Shown piece after piece: positions 14,368 through 25,800 of a DNA stretch of 64,000 nucleotides. The position numbers and the translations under genes are program-made. Positions within the stretch are counted from its first letter, which is position 1; every line of letters begins with the position of its first letter. The DNA lies in assembly GCF_022201045.2 (NCBI RefSeq), contig NC_068557.1, positions 31,907,501-31,971,500 on the forward strand, given 5' to 3'. The notes beneath the pieces are model-generated. The model worked only from the letters and a program-made list of their open reading frames with translations. It was not told where the DNA came from and did no database searches. The DNA comes from Citrus sinensis (Eukaryota; Streptophyta; Magnoliopsida; Sapindales; Rutaceae).

Positions 14368-14700
14368 GGTGATCAGGTAATTAGATATTTCAGATGGGCC
14401 CCACAATGAAATATTGATTAAAAAATAAAAATAAAAATGAATTGAATCAAATTCATGTCCCATGCAATCTCCAACGGTCAAAATCCTTATCTAAAAACCT
14501 GATCCACTTCCTCCATCTCCCTCCACTCGTTCCCTCTCATTTCCTCCAAGCCAGAAGAAGCATACATGAAAAAAAGATAAGACTTCATGAAACAAACACC
14601 TAAAACAAACCAAGCCCACAAAGCAGACTCTCTCTTTCCCTTCTCTTTGAGTGCTTAGACTCTCACCTTGAGCTCCAACAATCCGTTATCAGTTATCACC
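13870..14700. other. PPR 3' flank and ATPC1 promoter/leader
   Basis: This tandem-gene spacer has a T9/A17 block at about 14012-14038 and a 31-base G run at 14336-14366. Nearer ATPC1 it is pyrimidine-rich, and GATAAG-type I-box hexamers occur near 14488 (reverse) and 14574 (forward), elements found in light-regulated promoters. I see no clear TATA box, which is common for nuclear photosynthesis genes. No coding sequence is supported. Confidence 0.5.
14336..14366 (+). repeat. Homopolymer G31
   Basis: Thirty-one consecutive G residues lie 335 bp upstream of the ATPC1 ATG, between PPR and ATPC1. Runs of this length are rare in AT-rich plant DNA. They are prone to replication slippage and can fold into G-quadruplexes. 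The exact length in an assembly is unreliable. Confidence 0.9.
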
Positions 14701-15807
14701 ATGTCTTGCTCAAACCTACCTGTGTGTCGTGACACTTCTTCGCTCTCTTTTGGCTCATTTCTCAACCCATTTAGGCCTCCTCACAATGCAACCCCCAACA
14801 ACCCTTCTAGATCTTCATCAGTTACACCAATTCATTGTGGTCTCCGCGAGCTCAGAGAACGTATTGATTCTGTAAAGAACACACAGAAGATCACCGAGGC
14901 CATGAAGCTTGTGGCCGCTGCTAAAGTCAGAAGAGCTCAGGAAGCTGTTGTCAATGGCAGGCCTTTCTCTGAAACTCTTGTTGAGGTTCTTTACAACATC
15001 AATGAGCAGCTTCAAAATGAAGACATAGATGTTCCTTTGATCAAAGTTAGACCTGTCAAGAAAGTTGCTTTGGTTGTTGTCACTGGTGATCGTGGTCTTT
15101 GTGGTGGTTTCAACAACAATATTATTAAGAAAGCTGAAGCGAGAATTGCAGAATTGAAGACTCTTGGACTTGATTACACTATTATTAGTGTTGGTAAGAA
15201 GGGTAATGCATATTTCCTTCGTAGGCCTTATATTCCTGTTGATAGATTTCTTGAGGGAGGTTCATTACCTACTGCTAAAGAAGCTCAGACTATAGCAGAT
15301 GATGTGTTTTCACTCTTTGTTAGTGAAGAAGTTGACAAGGTGGAGCTTTTATACACAAAGTTTGTGTCTTTGGTTAAGTCTGATCCTGTGATTCACACTT
15401 TGCTTCCACTATCACCAAGGGGAGAGATTTGTGATGTGAATGGTGTTTGCGTCGATGCTGCTGAGGATGAGTTCTTCAGATTGACAACTAAGGAAGGAAA
15501 GTTAACTGTTGAGAGAGATGTTGTGAGAACTGAGACTGCTTCTTTCTCACCCATTTTGCAATTTGAGCAGGACCCAGTTCAGATTCTTGATGCTCTTTTG
15601 CCCCTCTATCTAAACAGCCAGATCTTGAGGGCTTTGCAGGAATCCTTAGCCAGCGAGCTTGCTTCAAGAATGAGTGCCATGAGCAATGCAACTGATAATG
15701 CAATGGAGTTGAAGAAGAACTTGTCTATCGTCTACAACAGGCAGCGCCAGGCCAAAATTACTGGAGAGATTTTGGAGATTGTTGCTGGTGCCGATGCTTT
15801 AGTGTAA
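14701..15807 (+). CDS. ATPC1: Chloroplast ATP synthase gamma subunit precursor
   Basis: Central rotating shaft of the thylakoid CF1-CFo ATP synthase. Single exon, 368 codons, the usual length for the family. Residues 1 to about 47 form a Ser/Pro-rich chloroplast transit peptide. The mature part starts near GLRELRERIDSVKNTQKIT, which with AMKLVAAAKVRRAQ forms the N-terminal coiled-coil helix. VVVTGDRGLCGGFNNN and the C-terminal helix (YNRQRQAKITGEILEIV) are typical. The plant-specific redox loop GEICDVNGVCVDAAEDE is intact with cysteines at precursor residues 244 and 250, the thioredoxin-switched pair of photosynthetic ATPC1; the ATPC2 paralogue and bacterial gammas differ there. The ATG at 14701 is chosen because the upstream in-frame extension begins with TTG. 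Possible I-boxes upstream fit light regulation. Confidence 0.97.
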   Translation: MSCSNLPVCRDTSSLSFGSFLNPFRPPHNATPNNPSRSSSVTPIHCGLRELRERIDSVKNTQKITEAMKLVAAAKVRRAQEAVVNGRPFSETLVEVLYNINEQLQNEDIDVPLIKVRPVKKVALVVVTGDRGLCGGFNNNIIKKAEARIAELKTLGLDYTIISVGKKGNAYFLRRPYIPVDRFLEGGSLPTAKEAQTIADDVFSLFVSEEVDKVELLYTKFVSLVKSDPVIHTLLPLSPRGEICDVNGVCVDAAEDEFFRLTTKEGKLTVERDVVRTETASFSPILQFEQDPVQILDALLPLYLNSQILRALQESLASELASRMSAMSNATDNAMELKKNLSIVYNRQRQAKITGEILEIVAGADALV

Positions 15808-17691
15808 AGAATTATGCGGGGCTTCTCACATCTTACTCAATTGTCCATCTTTGTAGGCAATTTTACGACTGTTTCCCTTATTGATTCAAATATGCTTGGT
15901 TTACCAGGAGTTTATTCAGAATTTACACTTTTTCACTGTAATTCTCAGCTAATAAACTTTGTCCACAAATGAGAAACTGGCACTATATCTTGCAACAGAA
16001 GAGCTTTCTACTTATATTTGTATGTTCTACATGTTTTCACCCCGGCTAGTTCACTTGTAAACTACTTGTATAATTTGGATGGATATGTAATTCTAGGCTC
16101 CCTTGGTCAGCTCTTGGATTTTGTCATTGTTACCGTAAGTAAATCACAGGTAATTCTTGTTTATATTACACTTGATTCACTCTAAAAGATTCTAGTCTGA
16201 AATTGTTCTTGCCATATATATATGGGGTGTGTTTACCAATTGAATCTGAACAATGTTATTAGCAGGAAATGTCTTCTGCTTCGTTCAAACTTAGACCCAT
16301 TTGAATCATAGAGAAGGTTGAAACAAATCGAAGTTCATTGATTACTCGAGTAGATTATGCCTAGTGTTACGCATTATGAGAGTTGTCCGCAACCCTAATT
16401 GGTTAGCAGTAAGTCTGCAAGCGTGATACGGCTTGCATATCCATATGATACCTAAAAGAAATTGAGAATGTCGATGGTATTGACGTATGTGAGTATATCA
16501 AATTTAGAATTCTAAACATGAAGTCATTTATGCAAAATTAATTTATTCTTTCTGGTTACAGAATCAAATAACACTTGGTGTCGTTCAGAAGGATCCTAAT
16601 CCTTCACGTTAATGAAGATGTGCAAACCAAGTCATCGTTTTCGCAAAATCAAAATGAAACGCAAACGATGCAATTGCATGCGCATGCTTAACATGTAACA
16701 CAAACCAGAAAATTCACAGGAAAAAGGGAGATATAATAGCAAATTAGCAAATTGAAATAAATAAATAAAAAAGCTTCAGTAGAAGGATGGCAATCATCTG
16801 ATTCTGACCACACACAAGGGTCAAGTTCGATGAGAGAAAACACAGGCGTAATAGCCACGAATTTCTTAGTTAGTGAACATTGATGACTTTTGTTGATTCT
16901 CAGACCAAAAAGCGTGGGATATTTGGATCGGCACAATATTATACCTTTGTCTCTTTGTCTCCGCAAGCCGAAGAATTATGTGGCCATACGAACAAGTCAT
17001 TGTCGCCCGACTTTGCAGTGATCTTGTTGTTTCTAAGTCGATGCATGCAAGTGCCCCTGGTTTCAATTACCTATATAAACCTCTTCTTCCTCTTTGTTAC
17101 CACCTGCTTCGTACCACTAGATTAATTTTATTGTGAGTGTATATGAGAAATAGAAATATTGTGACTTGTTTTTGTTTAAAAAAGTGGGGTGGCAGTTGCT
17201 GAATAGACAAGGTTTGTCTCAAGTTAATTTCTAATAAGGTAAACGCCCCCACATTTGGCTAATGCAAAGTTGTTTATGGGTTTTATTAATGCAATTAATC
17301 GTGTTTATTAATGGGTTATTATCAAACTTATTCCTATTCTTTTTAAGGCAGCAAATTAGTCCATAAGTTACCACTTGTCTCAAGTTTGTCTCCGCCATCC
17401 AAGTCTTTTACCTAAATTTAACGTTATATAGTTAGGGTTAGTTTGTTAATGTTATTATATTATAACTCTTAAAATAATTGTTTGTTAACTGTGCTGTAAA
17501 AATAATCAAATGTGATGAGAATTGGTTAAAAGTTTAATAATTTTTTTAAAAGTGCCATGAATTTTGAAAATAGTCACATGTGTTTAGTAAGCCTCACTTT
17601 TAAAATACTCTAAGAACGCAAATGACTTAAATCTATAAAATTTATTTACACGTGCGTTTATAGATATGTGTATGAAATAATTTGTTATTTC

Positions 17692-17784
17692 AGTAGTAGT
17701 AGTAATAATAATAATAATAATTGAGAAGGAGAAAGCAAAAAAGAGAAATATTATTATTATTATTATTATTAGTAGTAGTAGTAG
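17692..17784. repeat. Inverted trinucleotide microsatellite pair
   Basis: An AGT/AAT trinucleotide tract (17692-17722) is followed after about 25 bp of purine-rich sequence by an ATT/AGT tract (17748-17784). The AAT and ATT parts are reverse complements, so the pair could form a hairpin. It is likely polymorphic. Confidence 0.75.
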
Positions 17785-18881
17785 AGAGAGAATGCATGTT
17801 TTATTCTTGATAAATGTCATATTTACCACTACATCCTTGTTAAATTTTTAATTTTTCATTTCATCTATTATGTTAAGAGATAATAGAATTTATCATGAAA
17901 ATAAGGATAAAACAATAATTGAAAGTGTCATGTTTTAAAATTTAAAATAAAACACGACACTTCTTGGGATCAAGAAATAATGAAAAATATAAATACTCTT
18001 GTTGTAATTACATAAGACTAATTCTTTTCATTTTTTTTCTTTTAATTTCGACTCCCAACTTCTTAGAAATATCATGAAATTTTAAGGAGGGGTAGAATAA
18101 TAAATAAATAAATAACAATTAATTTTATATGCTATCTCATAATGAGAAGGATGAAATTAAAAAAAAAACTAAAAATGATTAAGAAATAAATAAGGAGTAA
18201 GGGCATGTCGAGTAAATGGAATTGGATATTAGTGACTAATTCGAGGCAAGTAGATTAATGATTTAACGTGTTAAGTTCGAAAACTATAGGGATGGATTTG
18301 ATAATAACCAGCTAGTTATTGTGAAGTTGATTGAAAAAGAAACTTTTAATTTTTTATTTTTTTAGCTCGGATTGAAAAAGAAACTTAACGGTAAATATAG
18401 CGTACGTAGCTCAATCTTAAAAGATTTTGAAGAATACGAGGAACTCAGAAACTCAAACACACCAATGACGATGACGATTCAGATTCGCATGTATTGATAT
18501 GAGTGAAAAAGTTTTTTTTTTTCTTTTCTTTTTCACTTTTGAAGCAGCTAAACTTTAATAACAGCATCAGAGCAAAAACTAAAAGTAATTTTGTTTCCAT
18601 TTTCTGCAACGTGGTTACAGAAAATATTGTCTGCTAATTTTTTTTTTTTTACTGTATTAACATTTTGTTTCTTCCTTTCCCAGTCAGTTAAAATAATGAT
18701 AAATCCAAGAGCCAACGTCATTTTCTCTTCTTTTTTTTTCGCTTTATATGGTTATCTAAATAAAAAATCTCATATATGTTGTTTCATAAAATCATACCAT
18801 GCGTTTTAATTTAAGGTATTCTTGGCCATGTGATTGTGAATAATAAAGTAGAAGTAGGAAAAAATATACACTTTAATATCA

Positions 18882-19022
18882 GGGGGACCTTAGGTGCAAC
18901 TGTGGCACCGTGCCACAGTTGCATCTAGTCGTTGGATGCCAATAGACCCCACCACTCCAACTGCATCCAACGACTAGATGCAACTGTGGCACGGTGCCAC
19001 AGTTACACCGTAGTCTGATCCC
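18882..19022. mobile_element. MITE with 47-bp inverted arms and nested palindromes, 8-bp TSD
   Basis: A 141-bp element flanked by identical 8-bp copies of TAATATCA (18874-18881 and 19023-19030). Its arms 18893-18939 and 18963-19009 are inverted repeats that match at all but about one of 47 positions, around a 23-nt loop. Each arm also contains its own palindrome, AACTGTGGCAC-N-GTGCCACAGTT, with central base C in the left arm and G in the right as the outer symmetry requires. There is no coding capacity. An 8-bp target duplication fits the hAT superfamily, but the ends (GGGGGACC and GGGATCAG) do not settle it. It lies about 850 bp upstream of the SS3 ATG. Confidence 0.88.
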
Positions 19023-19870
19023 TAATATCATTAAAATTATTAATTAATATGATTGCCATTGAAAATTTTATATTACTAAGAAAAAAAAAAACATGTTGCA
19101 AATGCTGCTAACAGAAGAATAATTGTTTTTTCTAGATCTGTGGGCAAAAGGAAATATTATTACCGCTGAGATGATACTTCAGATTTTACCGGTAGATCTA
19201 AGTAACAATAAAATATTAATAAATAATTAACCGGACAGCCACGGGTTAAAATGAACACTTATCGCTTCCTCAACCGATCCCATGAACATTCCCACAAAAT
19301 GCTAGTTACGTGGCGCCTTCTTATTCGACTATCAATTCCGGCTTCGATTGTACAACCGGTCGACGCATTACTTGACTATTAGCCTCTTAAAACCATGGCT
19401 ACTCAGAAACATTTTAAAAATTTGAATTTATCACAAGCACTAATCACCCACTTGCGCGTCCGCATTCATTAAAATATTCCACCTTGGTTCACCGTTGATC
19501 TCAGAATCAAAGTATAACGAAACGGTTGATGTGATGTGATTCATATCAATATGGAAAGATGTCGAACAGGTTAAGTTTATAGACACTTATGGCTGAGATT
19601 TTGAGACTCTTTTTACGTCAGCCTGGCCGTGACACTCGAACTTGTCAAGTTTGTATTTTTATTTATTTTTTTTTTATTTTTTACCAGTTACTAATATTAT
19701 TATTATTATTTTATTTTTTTTCAGTGCACAATTATAGAGGAGGAAGATGGGTTTTATGTTTGTGAATTGATCAGTGATTATTTGACTGCTGTGGTGAAAG
19801 AGTCCAAAGAACTCAAGCTTCAGTTCAACAAGCAAACATTCTTCTCTTTACTCTTTAATTAAAGCCAACC

Positions 19871-22800
19871 ATGGCAGCTGCTGGCTTACAGTTGCAAAGT
19901 TCAGTGAGTTGCAGAGCTGTGTCTCAGGAGAGAAGTCTATTCAAGTTCAAACCTTCAACGGGTTCCTCTGCTTTTGTCAAAACAACACAAGTAAGTTGGT
20001 GAACGGTGATTTTCTTGATTTTTTTTTTTAATTGCTTTTCTCCAGTTCTGTTTTTTCTTTATAGAATTTGCTTATTTATTGATTTTCTATTTGAAATCAC
20101 ATTGTAATCATCAGCATCACATGATCATTTTGTTCTGATACACGCTTTGCTCTTCTGGGTTGCTGATTATATTATTTTGGCTTACATGTTATGCCTCTGG
20201 TTTGTTCATTAAGTCTATTTTGTTTTTAGTTGGGTATTTACTGCTATACTATTTTTATTGAGTTGAGTGCAAGTTTACGATTCTGAGAACGACTGTAACA
20301 AATGACACTATATGCTGTGCTGAATACTAAATTTTGAGACTTATGCTTTCAGTTTATTACATGGCACAATGGATACTCCACGAGAGGATTTTCTCATAGG
20401 ATCTATGCTGCTTCAGGTTAGTTGTGGGGTTATTCCTAGCTGAGCAAGTTTACTAGGAATTTGACTAACAAATTTGTTACTTTCCATTTCATTTCTAAAA
20501 TTTTGTTTGTTCTGCCTACTGCATAGATTTTTCAAGGAGGAGACAGAGAGGAGTCTCAACACCAAGGACTAAAGATACTGGTTCTAAGGGATTTACACCG
20601 AAAACACCTGTGGGAACAGGCATCCAGAAGAGGGATCAGAAGAAAAATGGTGACAAAGAGGGTTCAGGCACACCAGTATCGGGTGAGTATGGAGGGCCCA
20701 CCAAGAAGACGCCTGCACCTACAAATGGTGTGGAGAAAAAACCTGCGGTTGAACTTTCTAGGGATAATCAAATTGGGGAACAAAATGTCGATATAACAGA
20801 ACAGGAAAGTGAGAACATACCACGAACAAATAAAGATTTGATAAGTGCTAAAAGCAGTCAAGTGGTGGGAAATGGAAGTGTGGGTAGAATTGATGATGTG
20901 TTTCAGGAGAAAGAAACAACTCCCAAATCAGATATTAAGAATGTGACAGAAAAGTCAACTTCAAAGAGAAAGCATTTGAATCTTAATAAGAGCAATGACA
21001 GTGTGAGGGATGAAAGTATTAAGGCTGATATAAAAGCCTCTGAAGATGCTTCCCTAAAATTAAAGAAGGAAGTGGAAGAGAATTTGCGTAAACAGGAAAT
21101 TGAGAGGCTTGCTGATGAGAATTTTCTCAGACAAAAAAAAATCTTTGTTTATCCCCAGGTGGTGAAACCTGATCAAGATATAGAAGTGTTCCTTAATAGG
21201 AGTCTATCCACTCTGAAAAATGAACCAGACGTTCTCATCATGGGAGCCTTTAATGACTGGCGATGGAAATCTTTTACATTCAGGTTGAACAAGACCCATC
21301 TCAAAGGGGATTGGTGGTCTTGTCAAGTTCATGTTCCTAAGGAAGCATTTAAGATAGACTTTGTGTTCTTCAATGGGCAAAATATCTATGAAAATAATGA
21401 TCAGAAAGATTTCTGCATTGCTGTAGAAGGTCTAATGGATGCTTTGGCATTTGAAGATTTCTTGCTTGAGGAAAAACGAAGGGAACAAGAAAAACTTGCC
21501 AAGGAGAAAGCTGAACAGGAAAGACAAGAGGAAGAACGGAGGCGAATAGAAGCAGAACACGCAGCTATTGAAGCTGATAGGGCACAGGCTAGGGTGGAAA
21601 CTGAAAGGAAAAGAGAGATGCTGCGAGAGCTTAAAAAAAAGGCTGCAAGGTCAGTTGACAATGTTTGGTACATTGAGCCCAGTGAGTTTAAAGGTGAGGA
21701 CTTGGTCAGGTTATATTATAATAAACAATCCAGTAGTCTTGCTCATGCTAAGGAGCTCTGGATACATGGGGGTTATAATAATTGGAAAGATGGATTGTCC
21801 ATTGTCGCTAGGCTTGTCAGTTCAGAGAGAACAGATGGTGATTGGTGGTATGCCAAAGGTATATGTAGACATATACTTCTCAGTTTCTTTTTTCTCCTTG
21901 CACTTGGAAGTGTTAACAGAGTTATCTGGATTCATTGGGAAAATCTAGATGACTATATTGACTTGAAATCATGTTGGTTATCAGCTGTTGAAAGAGGGGT
22001 GTTTTTTTAGGAACAATCTCATATGTCTTTTTGTGAACAAGTTTGACTTTAGAAGGAGGGTTAGATACTTCTATATGATTGTGGATGATTTTTCATTCTT
22101 GTTGCTTGCTCTCATGAATAGCCTTGTTTTGGTGCTAGTATTCCTTATTATACATCATAATATGAGCCGCTATATTTTCTGCAGTTTCTGTACCTGATCA
22201 AGCCCTTGTGTTGGATTGGGTCTTTGCTGATGGGCCACCTGGGAAAGCTATTGTGTACGATAACAATAGTCGTCAAGATTTCCATGCTATTGTTCCAAAA
22301 AGCATTCCTGATGAATTATACTGGGTTGAGGAAGAGCGCCAGACATTCAGGAAACTCCAAGAGGAGAGGCGACTAAAAGAGGAAGCTGCTCGTGCTAAGG
22401 TCAATTATTTGGACTCTGCATCGACAAACATAGAAGATGAAAACTTTTTCTGATGCATTTCTGTGACAACATTTGGGTCATTATAAAGTCAACCAGCATA
22501 TCTTCCCCTCCCGCCACAACCCCCCACCCCCCCCTCCCCCCCCAAAAAAAAAGCATGCACCGGTCAAGTTTTCATTTGGTGGGTTCCTTCCAGTACTTCA
22601 TCTCCTTGTGACAACTCTGAGATATTTCTTCTCTTGTTTCAGGCTGAGAAAACTGCACATATGAAAGCTGAAACAAAAGAAAGAACGTTGAAGAGGTTTC
22701 TGTTGTCCCAAAAACATATAGTTTATACCGATCCTCTTGACGTTCAAGCAGGAACTACTGTGACAGTGTTTTACAATCCTGCCAACACAGTTCTCAATGG

Positions 22801-25800
22801 GAAATCCGAAATTTGGTTCAGATGTTCATTTAATCATTGGACCCATCGCATGGGTATACTGCCACCTCAAAAGATGGTTCCTGTGGAATATAGTACTCAT
22901 GTTAAAACCACTGGTGAGTGATCAGTTTACGAAAGCCTTTTTGAAAATTGCTGTAAGATTTAGGAACTGTTTAGAGTTTACTTCTAGCTATCTCCTTGCT
23001 ATGTAGGGGGCTCGGTTTTTCTTTCTTGTCAGAATAAACAAGTGGGTTTTCTTTAATTTTCACCACACATCTCTGAAGTAGTCTTTTGTCATTTTGTGAT
23101 TTTGTCATCAATTTTTCAGTTGCTTCTTATTTTAAATAATTTCAGGACAGGACAATAAATTAAGTTCTTGATGCATGCATTACTCTTTAAAACTTGTTTT
23201 ATACATGCGACGCGTATCCCCTTTCTTTAAAGTCCATGAATGGTTGTTATAACAGTTAGCTGGTTTTTTTGGTTCTTAAGAACAAGGATGTAGAACTCTT
23301 AGATATTTGTAGGGTGGGATAGCATTTTAGATCCAGAAGAAATTAGGCCAGCTTCTAGCAGATACATTTTAGGTTGGGTTGCATGGCATTCAGACGGACA
23401 TTAATTTAGTGGCTAAATTACTAGGTCAGTGAATCAACTATCTGGCAGAAAATTATGGGGGGGTGCAGCATGATGCCAAATCATATTATATTAAGAGATC
23501 TGTCATTCAGGCAGAAAGGCCTCACTGGTTTGAGGCATTTATGCAATTTTTTGAGATTCAAGGATGTGGGTTTTTGTTTCCTTGCAGTCAAGGTTCCACT
23601 GGATGCATACACGATGGATTTTGTGTTCTCTGAGTGGGAAGATGGGGGCACTTTTGACAACAAAAATGGCATGGATTACCATATACCTGTCTTTGGAGGA
23701 GTTGTGAAAGAGCCACCAATGCACATTGTGCATATCGCTGTTGAAATGGCTCCCATTGCTAAGGTAACCTTAGGCCACAGAGAGAATTTATGGTTCAACA
23801 GAACAGTTTTTTAGGACTTAGGAATTATTGATAATATACTGACCTGTCAAAAAAGCTCCTGTACATTCTTTAGTTGCGGCTGCTATCTGTGTAATTTAAC
23901 TTAGGCATTTGTGACTTAGAAAGTTACATTGTAATTGCCTGGAATAAGAAGTGCAGTGATAATAAAACGGTTAAATTGATTTGAAATAAGAGTGAAGTTC
24001 TAGGCTGTTAATCCTGAGAAGTGATATAAAACTGTGTCTGTGTATGGATATTTTGCACATGAAACCCCTACTCATGTCTTTTTTATTTCCGTGTCCTTTG
24101 TCATCTCTGATATCTCTTGCAGGTTGGAGGTCTTGGTGATGTTGTCACTAGTCTGTCCCGTACTGTTCAAGATTTAAACCACAACGTGGACATTATTCTT
24201 CCAAAGTATGACTGTTTGAAATTCAGCGATGTAAGTTCAATGCTGTTTCTTTGACCAGATTTAATTTCAATTTTTTTGTGCATATCCTTGTTGATATTTT
24301 GGTTTGAAATCTTCACGGCAGTATCTTTCATGGAATCGTGGAATTAGGAGTTGTCCCTCACTTTTGGTTTGAAGAGTAAACACTTTGGTGGTTTCCTGTG
24401 ACTGGATTCCATTTCCAAATTGAAAATTTTGTACTTTTGCACTTATCTTAGTTTCTTCATAGACAAATTTAGATCATTAGTGAGACAACCTCTGCTTTCT
24501 GACTTTTGTCTATCTTTCTCATTACATATATGTGGAAATCCTCACACTATTGTTGGTTGTTTACAGTCTTTGGTCTAAGTTTTAATATGAAATGTGATTA
24601 ATTACTTTAATGTATTCTGAATAGGTGAAGGACTTAGGGTACAATAGAAGCTATCACTGGGGTGGGACTGAGATAAAAGTTTGGTTTGGGAAGGTAGAAG
24701 GCCTCTCAGTCTACTTTTTGGAGCCTCAAAATGGGTAATCCTTCACACCTGACGCCTCCTTATTCTCTAAACCTACTGTGATTCCTGTCCATATTTATAC
24801 TGTATTCTTGTGCAGTAGGCATATATGCATCCAGATTATAAGTAGAGTCTATTGATTATTCGTATATTTATGTTAATTGATTTAGTTTAAGTAGTGCTTT
24901 TAAGTTGTTTCACTCAGTGCAATAAGCTTATTTGTTTATTATCACAAGCCTGGATTGGCGAAGTCAATCTGCAACTCATTAGGTCTGTGCTGGCTGTTTT
25001 ACTTTTCCCAAAATGATTAGCTGCTAATATATTGCACGGGTGAAGCTCTGAACTTTATTGAGATTGAATAATAAGAATGAATTTGTTTGAGATGAATTTT
25101 ACATAGGAAATTACAGTCATGAAGTCCTTTCAAATAATACCAAATGGTACATAAAGTCCCAAAATTACACCTATATATTATGTGGCCACAAATCATTGAC
25201 AGCATTAACTTGGAGGCTAAAATATTTTTTCCAGTATATGATCCTAAAGGTTGGGTTGAGTGGTAGAAGACCCTCTGATTCAACCATGAGGTCTCGGATT
25301 CGAAACCCCTTGGAGTTACCTATCTGAAAATTTATAATCCCAAGAGTTTTCTGGCATCCAAGGTTGTGAGATCAGGTGGTAGTCAGTTTAGTGTATATGC
25401 ATTGATGCACAATATGAAATCTCATTTTAACCGATCATGTTTGACCTCCTTGGCTCTTTTGATACATGCTTGTGGTTTCGAGCTCAGGACCTATTCTGCA
25501 ATGTTTATTTTTATTTTCAAGATCAATTTGTTTTCGTTAATAGCCATACAACAAAGTTCTCCTCAGGAATCCTCATTGCGCATTTTTCTTTTAGATTTTT
25601 TTCGAAGGGATGTGTATATGGCTGCAACAATGATAAAGAGAGGTTTGCCTTCTTTTGCCATGCTGCTCTTGAATTCCTGCTCCAAGGTGGATTTCATCCT
25701 GTAAGTGAATGATATCAGTCCAATCTAAATGCATTTTATTCTTTTTCTTGTAATGAGAACATGCATATCAGCGGAAAATCTCCATTGCATTAAGAATTCT

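Larger units (their letters stand above)
15808..19870. other. Spacer between ATPC1 and SS3, with a palindromic MITE and microsatellites
   Basis: The first few hundred bases are probably the ATPC1 3' UTR. The region 17100-18880 is AT-rich with an inverted trinucleotide microsatellite at 17692-17784. A palindromic MITE lies at 18882-19022. The last few hundred bases before 19871 form the SS3 promoter and leader. Short frames in 16.7-17.1 kb show no recognisable similarity on either strand. Confidence 0.55.

Noticed and set aside
25253-25310. Possible functional tRNA gene in SS3 intron 8
   Set aside because: Box-like motifs are present but acceptor, D and anticodon stems do not form; a SINE remnant explains it better.
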